Part shown: piece after piece, positions 16,335 to 25,672 of the stretch
Position numbering within the stretch: the stretch's first letter is position 1
Layout of the letters: every line of letters starts with the position of its first letter
Assembly: GCF_003431975.1 (NCBI RefSeq)
Contig: NZ_CP027116.1
Coordinates: forward strand, 2,480,001 to 2,544,000
Length of the DNA: 64,000 nucleotides
Source: Bacillus pumilus
Lineage (GTDB): Bacteria; Bacillota; Bacilli; Bacillales; Bacillaceae
Direction: 5' to 3'
The notes under the pieces: generated by a model
Database searches by the model: none
What the model saw: only the letters and a program-made list of their open reading frames with translations
What the model was told of the DNA's origin: nothing
Program-made: the position numbers and the translations under genes

Positions 16335-17084
16335 TTAATCGGCATAGATCATCTTTCTGGTCATGCCGCCATCAACAACTAAATCTGTGCCTGTCACAAA
16401 TTGATTGTCTTCATCTGTTAAATAAAAGCAAGCTTTCACAATATCCTTTGGCGTACCCACTCGATTGGAAAGATGCTGCTTATGGTCGATCTCTCGAAGA
16501 TTCTCCTCATCCTTCGTTTCAATCCACCCTGGGGAAATGCTATTCACCGTGATGTGATCAGGGCTAAAAGAAGCAGCCAAGGCATGAGTTAATGCGGATA
16601 TTCCGCCTTTTGATGCAGCATATGCTTCCGTATGAGGCTCTGACATGGTTGCGCGGGTAGACGAGATGTTCACAATGGAACCTCCTTTTGGATTCTCTTT
16701 TATATAACGTGCTGCTTCTCTCGCACATAAAAAAGTTCCTCTTACATTTGTCTGTAACACCCGATCCCACTCATCAACCGTTAACTCATAAGGCGATGCG
16801 GTGCACATGATGCCCGCATTATTGATGAGGATATCAATCGTTTTACATCGTTCCGCTACAAACGACATTAAGTGTTGAATATCCTTCTCTTGTGTCACGT
16901 CCGTTTTTTTAAAGTAAGCTTCTAAGGATTCTTTTTTCAGCTCTTCTTCCAAGCGCTTCCCCTTCTCTTCATCTATATCTGCAAGCACCACTCGCGCTCC
17001 TGCTTTTGCATAGCCGCATGCGATTGATTCACCAATTCCATTGGCTGCGCCTGTGACGATGACGGTTTTATTGTGAAAGTTCAT
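16335..17084 (-). CDS. Short-chain dehydrogenase/reductase
   Basis: A 249-residue classical SDR. Cofactor motif TGAANGIGES at 11-20, an acidic residue at the end of beta-2 (LADIDEEKG) favouring NAD, NNAG near 88, catalytic Ser in VNISSTRA and YAASK near 155. The C-terminal VTGTDLVVDGGMTRKM is standard. ATG at 17084 follows GAAAGGGTTGGATAAACG. Substrate unknown; glucose/ribitol-type dehydrogenases are the nearest family. The T-box transcript begins just downstream, so it is a separate unit. Confidence 0.85.
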   Translation of the reverse strand: MNFHNKTVIVTGAANGIGESIACGYAKAGARVVLADIDEEKGKRLEEELKKESLEAYFKKTDVTQEKDIQHLMSFVAERCKTIDILINNAGIMCTASPYELTVDEWDRVLQTNVRGTFLCAREAARYIKENPKGGSIVNISSTRATMSEPHTEAYAASKGGISALTHALAASFSPDHITVNSISPGWIETKDEENLREIDHKQHLSNRVGTPKDIVKACFYLTDEDNQFVTGTDLVVDGGMTRKMIYAD

Positions 17085-17167
17085 CGTTTATCCAACCCTT
17101 TCTACATGAGATGTTGTCGTCTATCATACCACTCATATATAGAGGATACCTAGCCATAAACGGCATA

Positions 17168-17211
17168 AAAGAACACCCTCCAAAGAATCGTGTTCTTTAG
17201 AAGGGTGTTTA
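17168..17211. terminator. Bidirectional terminator between adh and SDR
   Basis: AACACCCTTCTAAAGAA and TTCTTTGGAGGGTGTT arms form a long stem with a four-base loop and T-rich flanks both ways. Confidence 0.9.
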
Positions 17212-17279
17212 TTTAGGTCTCTTAATGTGCTCTCTATGAATCAAACTGTTTCATCATTCTTTTCTTCTATTTGGTTATT

Positions 17280-18437
17280 TTAAAAAGCAGCCTTTAAAAT
17301 GTCTAAGTAGTCGGCTTTCGTAACGGCACGAACATTGCTTGATGTAGAATTGTTTTGCTCTGCTAATTCAGCCATTTTTTCAAAATCCTCTTCTTTTACA
17401 TAAGGTAATTCTTTTAGTGCTGGAATACCTAAATTCTTTGTGAATGTATAGATTCCATCAATTAATTTTTGAATCGCCACATCTTCTGAATCTGTTTTAT
17501 CTGCAAAGCTCATTATTTTCGCAAGCTCTGCGTGTAATAACTTGTTTTCAACTGCATTAAATTGCATGACATAAGGTAAAAATACAGCATTTGCGATACC
17601 ATGAGGTGTATCATAAAGACTACCAAGTGCTTCTGCTAAGCAATGAACAGCTGCTACATCAGCTGAACCGAAGCATAAGCCAGCTAGTAAACTACCTTCC
17701 TGCATTTTGTATCTTGCTTCTATATTAGAGCCATTTTCATATGCTACCGGTAAATATTTCACAATTGTCTCCATTGCACTTGCACCCATTGCTTTTGAAA
17801 TAGGGTTAGTTATTTTACATGAATAGCCTTCAATAGCATGCACCAATGCATCAACGCCTGTTGCGGCTGTTATGCTTTTTGGCACCGTCATTGTAAGAGC
17901 TGGATCTAAAATCGCAATGGTTGGCCGAAGCAAAGCATGTTTCAATGTGATTTTTTTATGTGAAGCAGCTAACGTAATGACAGATGAACGTGTCACTTCG
18001 GAGCCAGTCCCTGCCGTTGTCGGAATACAAATTAATGGAGATAGATTAATATACCCCTTCTTCCCTGATATGTACTCTTCAGGATGACCACCATTTGGAC
18101 CTAACAAAGCAATCGCTTTCGCCGTATCCATTGGACTTCCTCCACCAATCGCTATGACGGCTGATGCTTGTTCTTTTCTAAAAAACTCTGCACCAGCTAG
18201 ACATTCATTGTCTCTAGGGTTTGGAGATACTTGATCAAATACAACAACAGAATAACCGGCTTCCTGCAAATACGCTTCAATAGGTTGAACCAGCCCTGCA
18301 TTTTTCACTCCAGCGTCCGTTACCAGCATAACTGTGGCACCCGGGAAGACAAGATCCTCTATTATAGATCCGATTTCTTTTGATTTACCAGTCCCCATTA
18401 TGATGTTTGTTTGGCAATGATATTCAAAATTCGTCAT
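17280..18437 (-). CDS. Iron-containing alcohol dehydrogenase
   Basis: A 385-residue group III dehydrogenase. NAD-binding GGGSPMDTAKAIAL is near residue 95; iron ligands are in GVDALVHAIEGY (Asp and His) and AVHCLAEALG...DTPHG (two His). Its ATG overlaps the stop of the upstream symporter by four bases, so the two are coupled and likely act on related compounds. The family includes threonine, 1,2-propanediol and choline dehydrogenases; the partnership with an amino-acid symporter makes a hydroxy amino acid or its breakdown product a reasonable guess, no more. Confidence 0.85.
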   Translation of the reverse strand: MTNFEYHCQTNIIMGTGKSKEIGSIIEDLVFPGATVMLVTDAGVKNAGLVQPIEAYLQEAGYSVVVFDQVSPNPRDNECLAGAEFFRKEQASAVIAIGGGSPMDTAKAIALLGPNGGHPEEYISGKKGYINLSPLICIPTTAGTGSEVTRSSVITLAASHKKITLKHALLRPTIAILDPALTMTVPKSITAATGVDALVHAIEGYSCKITNPISKAMGASAMETIVKYLPVAYENGSNIEARYKMQEGSLLAGLCFGSADVAAVHCLAEALGSLYDTPHGIANAVFLPYVMQFNAVENKLLHAELAKIMSFADKTDSEDVAIQKLIDGIYTFTKNLGIPALKELPYVKEEDFEKMAELAEQNNSTSSNVRAVTKADYLDILKAAF

Positions 18438-19885
18438 GATTTTTCTACTCCTTCATTTAAATTTGCTGAGTGAGCCGTTTGCTTTTCCGCTCCCCACCAC
18501 TCTATTTCTTTTAAACCTGGTATGCTAGACGCATAAAAAACAGGATTTTTGCCTAACAGCCTTTGTTGCATGTAATCATCCAAAGCGGCAAAAGCATATT
18601 TTCCTAAGATAGCAATTGCAACCAAATTGACGATCGCCATGATGGCCATTGACAAATCGGCCAAAGTCCAAACGATTTGTAAGTTGGCAACAGCACCAAA
18701 CATCATCATCATTAAAACCATGATTCGATACACCAATAACGCTGTTACACTGTTATGAATAAAGCCGATATTGGCTTCACCATAATAGTAACCACCTACA
18801 ATGGAACTAAAGGCAAAAGTAAATATGGCAAATGCTAAGAAAATACTCGCCCAAGAACCGAAATGCTGTACCATCGCAGCTTGTGTAATTTCGATACCAG
18901 ATAATTCGCCTGTTGTTTCTACTGAGGATAGCATAATAATAAATGCTGTACAGCTACAAACCACTAATGTGTCAAAAAATACACCTAACAATTGAACAAA
19001 TCCCTGTTTTACTGGGTGCGAAACATTAGCAGCAGCAGCGGCGTTTGGGGCACTTCCCATTCCTGCTTCATTGGAAAAGAGCCCACGTTTTACACCGTTC
19101 ATAATGGCAGCACCGATGCCGCCCCCAACGATTTGCTCTAATCCAAACGCACTTTTCATGATACTTGCTAATGCTGCGGGTACATCAGCGATATTTGTGA
19201 CAATGACATAAAATGCTAAGATAATATAAAACACTGACATCACTGGAACAACGATTTGAGTGACGTTAGCAATTCGTTTGACCCCACCAAAAGTAATGAA
19301 AGCAGTTAAAATGGTAACAAATAGACCCATGCCAACCGGACTGATACCAAATGAATAATGAAAGGCATTTGTAATTGTATTCGTTTGTACTGCATTAAAA
19401 ATTAAGCCAAAACTAAGAATGACAGAAAAAGCAAAAATCCTACTTGGCCATTTCAACCCGAATTGCTTTTGAATATAGTAACCGGGACCTCCTTTAAATC
19501 CATCCCTTGTTCTCACCTTATAAATTTGAGCAAGTGTACTTTCGACAAATGCAGAAGCTCCTCCTAAAACTGCTGCAAACCACATCCAGAAAATAGCTCC
19601 AGGACCACCGACTGTGATAGCAATAGCAACGCCCGCCATATTTCCAGTACCGATCCTTGTGGCGGCTCCGATAAAAAAAGCTTGCATAGAAGAAATTTCA
19701 TGCCTATTCTTGTTTGTTGTGGGAGCTTTTTCAAAAATAGAACGAAAGACCTCTTTTAGCAAAACAATTTGCATAAATTTCATTCTCACTGTAAAGTAAA
19801 TTCCTATGCCTAATAACATGACTACTAAAATATATGTCCATAAAAAGTCATTCACTGAATTGACAATCATTTCAAACAAAGCCAT
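18434..19885 (-). CDS. Amino acid:cation symporter (AGCS family, AlsT-like)
   Basis: A 483-residue sodium-coupled carrier for alanine or glycine-like amino acids. The family hallmark GxGNMAGVAIAI (here GTGNMAGVAIAITVGGPGAI, about 78-97) is present and some ten membrane spans follow, including SNEAGMGSAPNAAAAA. The ATG at 19885 is only two bases after AAGGGGG; a TTG two codons later (19879) has better spacing, so the true start may be either. First gene of a two-gene operon facing a divergent LysR regulator. Confidence 0.88.
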   Translation of the reverse strand: MALFEMIVNSVNDFLWTYILVVMLLGIGIYFTVRMKFMQIVLLKEVFRSIFEKAPTTNKNRHEISSMQAFFIGAATRIGTGNMAGVAIAITVGGPGAIFWMWFAAVLGGASAFVESTLAQIYKVRTRDGFKGGPGYYIQKQFGLKWPSRIFAFSVILSFGLIFNAVQTNTITNAFHYSFGISPVGMGLFVTILTAFITFGGVKRIANVTQIVVPVMSVFYIILAFYVIVTNIADVPAALASIMKSAFGLEQIVGGGIGAAIMNGVKRGLFSNEAGMGSAPNAAAAANVSHPVKQGFVQLLGVFFDTLVVCSCTAFIIMLSSVETTGELSGIEITQAAMVQHFGSWASIFLAFAIFTFAFSSIVGGYYYGEANIGFIHNSVTALLVYRIMVLMMMMFGAVANLQIVWTLADLSMAIMAIVNLVAIAILGKYAFAALDDYMQQRLLGKNPVFYASSIPGLKEIEWWGAEKQTAHSANLNEGVEKS

Positions 19886-19922
19886 TCCCCCTTGTGAATC
19901 TGAATATATGAAATAATATAAA

Positions 19923-19937
19923 TTGCAAGCGCTTACT
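19923..19937 (+). promoter_or_regulatory. cre-like site upstream of the symporter operon
   Basis: TTGCAAGCGCTTACT matches WTGNAANCGNWNNCW. It lies 38 bp upstream of the symporter start and 86 bp upstream of lysR, placing CcpA repression over the operon or both genes. Confidence 0.6.
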
Positions 19938-20022
19938 TTTATGATAGTAAAAATGTTATGATCAATCTATAGAGTTTTTCTGATGATATCAATCGGCTCA
20001 TCCGATTTAGGGAGGATTGAAG

Positions 20023-20916
20023 TTGGAGATCAAGCAACTGATGATGTTCCAAACAGCATCAAAAGTATTGAACTTTACAAAAACTGCACAAATTCTTGGT
20101 TATGCTCAATCTAGTATCACAGCAAATATTGTCGCATTAGAAGAAGAGCTAGGAACCCCTCTATTTGAGAGGCTTGGAAAAAGGGTGATCTTAACAGAAG
20201 CTGGCATTCAATTTCAACATTATACGGATAAAATATTAGGTTTAACAGGGGAAGCATTAGAGGCTGTTGGAGGGATGAATGAGCCAAGCGGTATTTTGAG
20301 AATATGTGCATCTGAAACACAATGCACCTACCGGCTCCCTCATATTTTAACGGACTTTCAAACAAAGTATCCCAAAGTCGAACTGATCTTCCGCCCAGGA
20401 ATAGCGGAAAAGGATGTTTTAAATCTCTTACTAGAAGGACAAATTGATGTCGCCTTATTATCGATGAATCCTGTCGTATCCTCACATTTAATTGTAAAAG
20501 AATTAAAAGATGAACCAATGGCCATTGTATGTTGTCCAATGAATCACCTAAGCAAAAAACAAAAAGTATATCCAATTGATTTAAACGAGCAAAGATTGTT
20601 GTTAACCGAAGACTGCGATTATCGTTATGCCTTCGAACACTCATTGACACAGGCGGGAGCAAAACCGAGAAGTAAACTAGAATTAGCAGATGTAGAAGCC
20701 ATCAAAAAATGTGTAATGGCTGGTTTAGGAATCGCCGTACTTCCTGAAATTTCTGTGAAAAGAGAAATAGCAGAAGGGCATATTATGAAAATCAACTGGA
20801 TGGAACCCTGTTTCACAACGAAAATCCAACTATTTTGGCATAAAAACAAATGGATGTCCCCTGCTTTAAAGGCATTTGTGGATTTAACAGAGGATTATAT
20901 CCTTCTAAATGGGTAA
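20023..20916 (+). CDS. LysR-family regulator of the symporter/dehydrogenase operon
   Basis: About 297 residues: N-terminal winged helix (residues 1-60, NFTKTAQILGYAQSSITANI) and a periplasmic-binding-like effector domain from about 90. Divergent orientation next to alsT-adh, 137 bp between starts, is the classic LysR layout. Two TTG codons compete: 20017 directly abuts AGGGAGGA and is too close, while 20023 has seven bases of spacing, so I chose it. The effector is unknown; probably the amino acid carried by the symporter or a product of the dehydrogenase. Confidence 0.85.
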   Translation: MEIKQLMMFQTASKVLNFTKTAQILGYAQSSITANIVALEEELGTPLFERLGKRVILTEAGIQFQHYTDKILGLTGEALEAVGGMNEPSGILRICASETQCTYRLPHILTDFQTKYPKVELIFRPGIAEKDVLNLLLEGQIDVALLSMNPVVSSHLIVKELKDEPMAIVCCPMNHLSKKQKVYPIDLNEQRLLLTEDCDYRYAFEHSLTQAGAKPRSKLELADVEAIKKCVMAGLGIAVLPEISVKREIAEGHIMKINWMEPCFTTKIQLFWHKNKWMSPALKAFVDLTEDYILLNG

Positions 20917-20978
20917 TATGAGCAGTTTTCTAATTCTTTCATCGCCCCGCCTCTAGAAAATACTGAAGAGTTATTGTA

Positions 20979-21013
20979 TAAAAAAAGCCCTCTATAGCTA
21001 TATAGAGGGGCTT
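20979..21013. terminator. Convergent terminator between lysR and the ABC operon
   Basis: AGCCCTCTATA and TATAGAGGGGCT arms with a T run on the minus strand and A run on the other side. Confidence 0.85.
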
Positions 21014-21052
21014 AGGCTTTCTAAAAGGTAAAAGTAATTTCATGCAGAGAGA

Positions 21053-22174
21053 TTAATAGGATCGGATATTTTTCAAACCAATCACCATAAAAACAATCGT
21101 AAAAGCAGCTAAAACTGTTATGTCTAATAATAAGATTGAGTGATTGACAGTACCGCTCATCATCTCACCAAAACCAGACATCATCCAAGTTTGCGGTATA
21201 GCCAAAGAGATCTTCTTCATAATGTCTGGAACGATATCTAATGGCCAATAAATACCGCCTAGCATGCAAGTTCCTACAATGATAATTGCACTAAATACTT
21301 CAGCTTGCTTTTTTGTATGAGATAAGGTTGCAATCATAAAACCTAAACTCACAACAAGCCCTATAACAAATGAACCAAATACTAAAATAAGCATAAAGTT
21401 TCCTAAGTATACATTGAAGAATATTGATAAGATGGTCAGAAGGACACCCAATTGTATCCATCCAAGAAGAAAATAAGCTATGAAATACCCCAATAACACA
21501 GATATTTTATGGATTGGACTCGAAAGCAATCTTTGCCATGTATAATCTTTATACTCTAAATGAATGGATGACACAGAGCTTGAAATCGCAAACATCATAA
21601 ACATAATAGTAAAGCCAAGCGGTATTAAATTTGGTTGCTGGCTTGTCTTACCCTCTTGATTTTTTTCAACCAATGAAATGGTGCCAGATTCTTTTAACTT
21701 GTTCAAAGCATTGGTGAGAGAAACACTTTTCTGCTCTTTCACACCCTGATTGATTTGATAAATGATGGCCGCTGTCTCTTTTAAATAGGGAGATAAGACT
21801 GCATATTCCTCAGTTTTCTTATATACTGTCACATTAAAAATCTCTCTATTTTCTTTTAGATGGGGCTTTAATGGCTTTGCGACTTTCACAGACGCAATGA
21901 CCTTTTCTTCTGATACTAAATCTTTTGCGTCGGTTTCAGTTGCCTTTACCCAGAGAAATTTGGTGTTTTTTTCGAGAATTTGAAAAATTTCTTGATCAAG
22001 TTTACCTTGGCTGGGCTCTTGAATAAAAGCAACTGTAGGTTTCTTTGTATCAGATGTGGTACTTCCAAAGATAAAACTAAATACGATTGGCATAACAAAT
22101 AAAAAAATAAGGGTCAATGGGGACTTTAATGTTTCTTTTAGCTTTAAAGCAATAATGGCTAATATTTTATGCAT
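21053..22174 (-). CDS. ABC-2 type permease, LnrN-like
   Basis: About 373 residues with one N-terminal membrane span, a long extracytoplasmic segment (to about residue 165) and five further spans ending ILLLDITVLAAFTIVFM. This is the topology of ABC-2 exporters such as LnrN (YfiN) of the linearmycin resistance system. I chose the ATG at 22174: it overlaps the stop of the previous permease in the sequence ATGCATAA. Last gene of the operon. Confidence 0.8.
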   Translation of the reverse strand: MHKILAIIALKLKETLKSPLTLIFLFVMPIVFSFIFGSTTSDTKKPTVAFIQEPSQGKLDQEIFQILEKNTKFLWVKATETDAKDLVSEEKVIASVKVAKPLKPHLKENREIFNVTVYKKTEEYAVLSPYLKETAAIIYQINQGVKEQKSVSLTNALNKLKESGTISLVEKNQEGKTSQQPNLIPLGFTIMFMMFAISSSVSSIHLEYKDYTWQRLLSSPIHKISVLLGYFIAYFLLGWIQLGVLLTILSIFFNVYLGNFMLILVFGSFVIGLVVSLGFMIATLSHTKKQAEVFSAIIIVGTCMLGGIYWPLDIVPDIMKKISLAIPQTWMMSGFGEMMSGTVNHSILLLDITVLAAFTIVFMVIGLKNIRSY

Positions 22175-23333
22175 AACGATGCTTCCTTTCAAAAGACATT
22201 CTTAATAAAGCAATGATGAAGAAAGCTAGTCCCATCCCACAACTAAGTAATAATCCACTTTGAATTTCACTAAAATCAGCACCTGTCATACTTTTCAAAA
22301 ACATTTGAAGTGCAAGAGAATTAGGTAAAAAATAGCTGATATCAATCACCCATTGTGGGAATAAGTATAAGGGCACCATACTCCCACCTAAAGCAGCTAA
22401 CACTTGAGTTCCTAAAATCCCCACACTGTTAAACGTTTTTTCTCTATTGATAAAAGAACCAATCAGTACTCCGAAACCCGCAGCATTTAATATAAAACTA
22501 CATCCGATCATAACAACTGTAAAAGGCTCTCCCCAGTTCACCTTAAAGACAAAGCTAGTAAATAAAATAATGACCGCAAGTTGAACCATACTCATCAAAA
22601 CAATACCCAATAACTTCCCGACGATGTAACTAGTATTACTTAATTTTGATACAATCAGCCTTTTATAAACATCTTCCTCTTTTTCCTCTATCATACTTCC
22701 AACTAGAAAAACAACAGTCATTAATAAAAAAAGCACACCCATCCCGCCTGCATAGTATTGGAAGGATGTAATCGGCTGGCTGTTGTTATGAATATTCCTC
22801 TCGATCACTAGCTCTTTTTTCAGTTGATCAGACACGATTTCCACTTGTTTACCTTGATTCAACGGCACCAGAATACGATTCATATGGTAATTTTGAAAGA
22901 ACTGCAAAACCACATTTTGTAGAACCATTTCCTGTAGATTTGAATTAGGTCCTTTCAAAATATTCAATTGCACATGATCAAGATTTAATAGGCTTTTTTC
23001 AAAATTCGGCTTGATGATTATGCCCATTGTAATGTCTCTACTATTTAAATCTTTCTCTAATTGATTTTTCGAGGTGACCTTCACCTCAAATATGTCACTG
23101 AGTTCACTCTTAGACAATGTTGAAAGAAACATTTTACTTGTAGCGGACTTATCTTGATCTGTTATTCCTACTCGAAATGAATTGATCCTGACTTCACTAT
23201 CTTTCTTCATGTTATCTCCAAATGCTGCACCTAAAATAGCAATTAATATGATAGGCATAAAAAAAAGTGTAAAAAAGCTTTTCTTATCTCTAAAAAACAA
23301 TAATAGATCTTTTAGTACAACCCAGATGCTCAT
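22167..23333 (-). CDS. ABC-2 type permease, LnrM-like
   Basis: A 388-residue partner of the previous protein with the same topology: span at 15-35 (FFTLFFMPIILIAILGAAFG), large outer domain, then five spans from about residue 195. The two permeases presumably form a heterodimer driven by the ATPase at 23353. It starts 19 bp after that gene. Lipid-like or polyene antibiotics are the likely cargo by analogy with LnrLMN of B. subtilis. Confidence 0.8.
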   Translation of the reverse strand: MSIWVVLKDLLLFFRDKKSFFTLFFMPIILIAILGAAFGDNMKKDSEVRINSFRVGITDQDKSATSKMFLSTLSKSELSDIFEVKVTSKNQLEKDLNSRDITMGIIIKPNFEKSLLNLDHVQLNILKGPNSNLQEMVLQNVVLQFFQNYHMNRILVPLNQGKQVEIVSDQLKKELVIERNIHNNSQPITSFQYYAGGMGVLFLLMTVVFLVGSMIEEKEEDVYKRLIVSKLSNTSYIVGKLLGIVLMSMVQLAVIILFTSFVFKVNWGEPFTVVMIGCSFILNAAGFGVLIGSFINREKTFNSVGILGTQVLAALGGSMVPLYLFPQWVIDISYFLPNSLALQMFLKSMTGADFSEIQSGLLLSCGMGLAFFIIALLRMSFERKHRYA

Positions 23334-23352
23334 GTGTTCACCTCTAAACTGA

Positions 23353-24297
23353 CTAATCCCTCAAATTTTTACTAGTTAAATATAAAAAGACATTTTCTAA
23401 ATTTGGTTCTACAATCTTTGCTGAAATAATTTGAATATTTAATGCCGTTACACCTTGAATAAGATGAGATAATAATTGCTGAGGATGTTGATCAAATATT
23501 TTCATCTGATTTCCTTGAACCACGATTTCCTTCAAAGGGTCGACTTCATGGATGAATTGACGCACTCGATCTATATCATTTTGTCCATGTTCATATTTTA
23601 TGGTCAAAACAATTTCTCTTTGATTTCCGATAAGCTCACTTAATTCATGCTGATCACCTAAAGCAATGATAGACCCGTGATCCATGATGGCGATTCTTTC
23701 ACATAAAAATTCGACTTCTTCCATGTAATGACTAGTATATATAATGGTCATTCCTTCTCCATTTAATGTCTTAACTGTTTCTAATATATGATTTCTAGAT
23801 TGGGGATCTATGCCTACAGTAGGCTCATCCATGATTAATAGTTTTGGTTGATGCAATATCGCGCAACCAATATTTACTCTTCTTTTCATTCCTCCAGAGA
23901 ATACTTTCACTTGATCATTTGCTCTATCTTTAAGACCAATTAGCTCAAGTGTTTCTTGTACTCTGCTTTTCAACTCTTTTCCTTTGAGTCCATACATTCT
24001 CCCCCAAAACATTAAATTTTCTTTTGCTGTCAAATGTAAATATAAAGCGATCTCTTGCGGAACAATTCCTATCATTTGCTGCGCTTTTTTTGTTTCTTTT
24101 TTTAAATCTATACCTTCAATCGTTATGGTGCCGCTTGTGGCATGAATCAGCCCTGTCAAGATGCCAATCAATGTGGATTTCCCCGCACCATTCGGACCTA
24201 ATAGTCCAAAAGATTCTCCTTTTTTTAAGTGAAAGGTTATCCCTTTCAATACCTGTTTATCTTCATAATATTTTTTGATGTCGTGTACGTTTAGCAA
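23353..24297 (-). CDS. ABC transporter ATPase, LnrL-like
   Basis: A 314-residue ATPase with Walker A GPNGAGKST (about 34-42), Q-loop PQEIALY, signature FSGGMKRR, Walker B KLLIMDEP and H-loop TSHYMEE. The C-terminal extension past residue 220 is typical of DrrA/LnrL-type drug exporters. It begins with TTG at 24297 after GGGAGAGG. First gene of the three-gene operon. In B. subtilis a two-component pair (lnrJK) precedes lnrLMN; here the region upstream holds an IS3-family insertion and no such pair is visible. Confidence 0.88.
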   Translation of the reverse strand: MLNVHDIKKYYEDKQVLKGITFHLKKGESFGLLGPNGAGKSTLIGILTGLIHATSGTITIEGIDLKKETKKAQQMIGIVPQEIALYLHLTAKENLMFWGRMYGLKGKELKSRVQETLELIGLKDRANDQVKVFSGGMKRRVNIGCAILHQPKLLIMDEPTVGIDPQSRNHILETVKTLNGEGMTIIYTSHYMEEVEFLCERIAIMDHGSIIALGDQHELSELIGNQREIVLTIKYEHGQNDIDRVRQFIHEVDPLKEIVVQGNQMKIFDQHPQQLLSHLIQGVTALNIQIISAKIVEPNLENVFLYLTSKNLRD

Positions 24298-24325
24298 TCA
24301 ATACCTCTCCCCTATTCTCTTCTTA

Positions 24326-24356
24326 TTGATATCTCTTCCTAGTCATTTAATATCAA
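24326..24356. promoter_or_regulatory. Inverted repeat upstream of the ABC operon
   Basis: TTGATATC and AATATCAA face each other across 15 bases, 29 bp upstream of the ABC operon start. It could be a regulator site for the efflux operon. The palindrome is visible; function is a guess. Confidence 0.35.
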
Positions 24357-24464
24357 TCAAGCATCTGGTATGGACTTCAATTATAGAATAAATTTACCAA
24401 TTTATATATTTTAACATGAGATGCATTGCAGGAAAATAGTACAGGTCATTTTAAAATAGAACAT

Positions 24465-24481
24465 AAAAAAACTTACAGGAT
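24465..24481. terminator. Left half of a terminator split by the IS3-family element
   Basis: AAAAAAACTTACAGGAT. Its partner CTCCCGTAAGTTTTTT lies at 25775-25790. Rejoined after removing the IS and one 3-bp duplicate (GAT), they form a stem ACTTAC-GG/CC-GTAAGT with T-rich tail. Confidence 0.6.
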
Positions 24482-24521
24482 GGGACTGACCCCCGTTTTT
24501 GAGACAGGGATCAAAACACCT

Positions 24522-25322
24522 TTATACAGCCAATTGCCGATAGTTTATCGGTGATTGGTTGTTTAGTTTCGTTTGAATACGAATGTTGTTATAATAATAA
24601 ATGTATTCTTTGACAGTGCGTTCTACGATGGTGGTCGTAGTTCGATCAATCCTGTTAAGATAGAACGTTTCAGACTTTAGTGAGGAATGAAACGATTCGA
24701 TGGAGGCATTATCAGCGGGTGTCCCTTTACGGGACATACTCATGGTAATGCCTTTTATATGAACAGCTTTCTGATACTCGTAAGATGTATACACAGAACC
24801 TTGATCGCTATGTAACACGCAGTTCTTAGGCAATGCTGGTAGCTGATCAAGTGTGTTTAAGATAAAGTCTGTATCCTGCTTATCACCAATATTAAAAGCA
24901 ATCACTTCTCCATTATACAAATCCAATATACTGGAAAGGTACAATGGTTTCTGTCCATAAGGCAAATACGTGATGTCCGTTACTAGTTTTTCAAGAGGGC
25001 GATCAGACTGAAAGTTCCGATCCAGTATGTTTCCGGCCACGGCATAGGGCTGCCCATTCTTCTTACGCTTTTTCATTTTAACACGGCATTGCCACTGGTT
25101 TTTCTGCATGATACGTTGAACAGTTTTATGGTTAATACGCATTCTCATTTTTAGTATGGCTGTGATTTTTCGATATCCATATCGATACTTGTGCTTTCGG
25201 CACAACGTGCCGACCTGTTTCTCTAGTTGTCTTTTAGATTGATTCTGATTCAGCTCCTTTTTCCATCTATAATACGAAGTGCGTAAGATGCCTAAATGGA
25301 CACAAACGTCCTGTACCGTCAT
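24522..25322 (-). CDS. IS3-family transposase OrfB (DDE integrase domain)
   Basis: 266 residues as an independent reading; in vivo it is probably made as an OrfAB fusion. An N-terminal HTH_21-like stretch (YRYGYRKITAIL) is followed by the rve catalytic core: first Asp in LVTDITYLPYG, second in VLHSDQGSVYTS, Glu in DNASIESFHSSLKSE. All three DDE residues are present and the C-terminus YYNNIRIQTKLNNQSPINYR is typical. Open reading in the -1 frame continues back without a stop into orfA. Confidence 0.9.
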   Translation of the reverse strand: MTVQDVCVHLGILRTSYYRWKKELNQNQSKRQLEKQVGTLCRKHKYRYGYRKITAILKMRMRINHKTVQRIMQKNQWQCRVKMKKRKKNGQPYAVAGNILDRNFQSDRPLEKLVTDITYLPYGQKPLYLSSILDLYNGEVIAFNIGDKQDTDFILNTLDQLPALPKNCVLHSDQGSVYTSYEYQKAVHIKGITMSMSRKGTPADNASIESFHSSLKSETFYLNRIDRTTTTIVERTVKEYIYYYNNIRIQTKLNNQSPINYRQLAV

Positions 25323-25339
25323 CGTTTTGCGAAATTCTT

Positions 25340-25672
25340 CTACCAGTTTGATTGACGTTTCCTTATCAACTTCCTTTCCAATTCGTTGTACTTTTTTAAA
25401 ATTTCATTCTGTTGGCTCAGATAACGATTTTCCGCCTGCAGTCTCTCTAATTCGGAAGAGTACTCGGGACCCTTTCCATAGGTATATTGTTTTCCAACAG
25501 GCTGTTCGAACCGGTGTGTATCCCCAGCCTTATGCCACCTCATCCAGGTCTGAACCTGCGTCTTATTCTTGATATTCAATTCCTGCAAGATTTCTTTCAT
25601 AGGTACGCCTGCCAATCTCATTTCTACAGCCTTCTGTTTGACTTCAACCGGATAACTCACTCTTGTCCCCAT
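25340..25672 (-). CDS. IS3-family transposase OrfA (helix-turn-helix protein)
   Basis: 110 residues with a Hin/Tnp-type helix-turn-helix (YPVEVKQKAVEMRLAGVPMK, then NIKNKTQVQTWMRWHKAG) and a C-terminal leucine-zipper-like helix (LERLQAENRYLSQQNEILKK). It provides DNA-end recognition. Near its 3' end it holds the slippery heptamer A-AAA-AAG in frame. ATG at 25672 follows AAAACATGGAGGTG within the IS left border. Confidence 0.88.
   Translation of the reverse strand: MGTRVSYPVEVKQKAVEMRLAGVPMKEILQELNIKNKTQVQTWMRWHKAGDTHRFEQPVGKQYTYGKGPEYSSELERLQAENRYLSQQNEILKKYNELERKLIRKRQSNW
25391..25397 (-). other. Programmed -1 frameshift site of the IS3-family element
   Basis: The heptamer AAAAAAG on the minus strand is read A-AAA-AAG in the orfA frame. 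After a -1 slip the next codons (GTA CAA CGA ATT ...) stay open through the orfA stop and join the orfB frame before MTVQDV. This is the standard way IS3 elements make OrfAB transposase. Confidence 0.75.
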
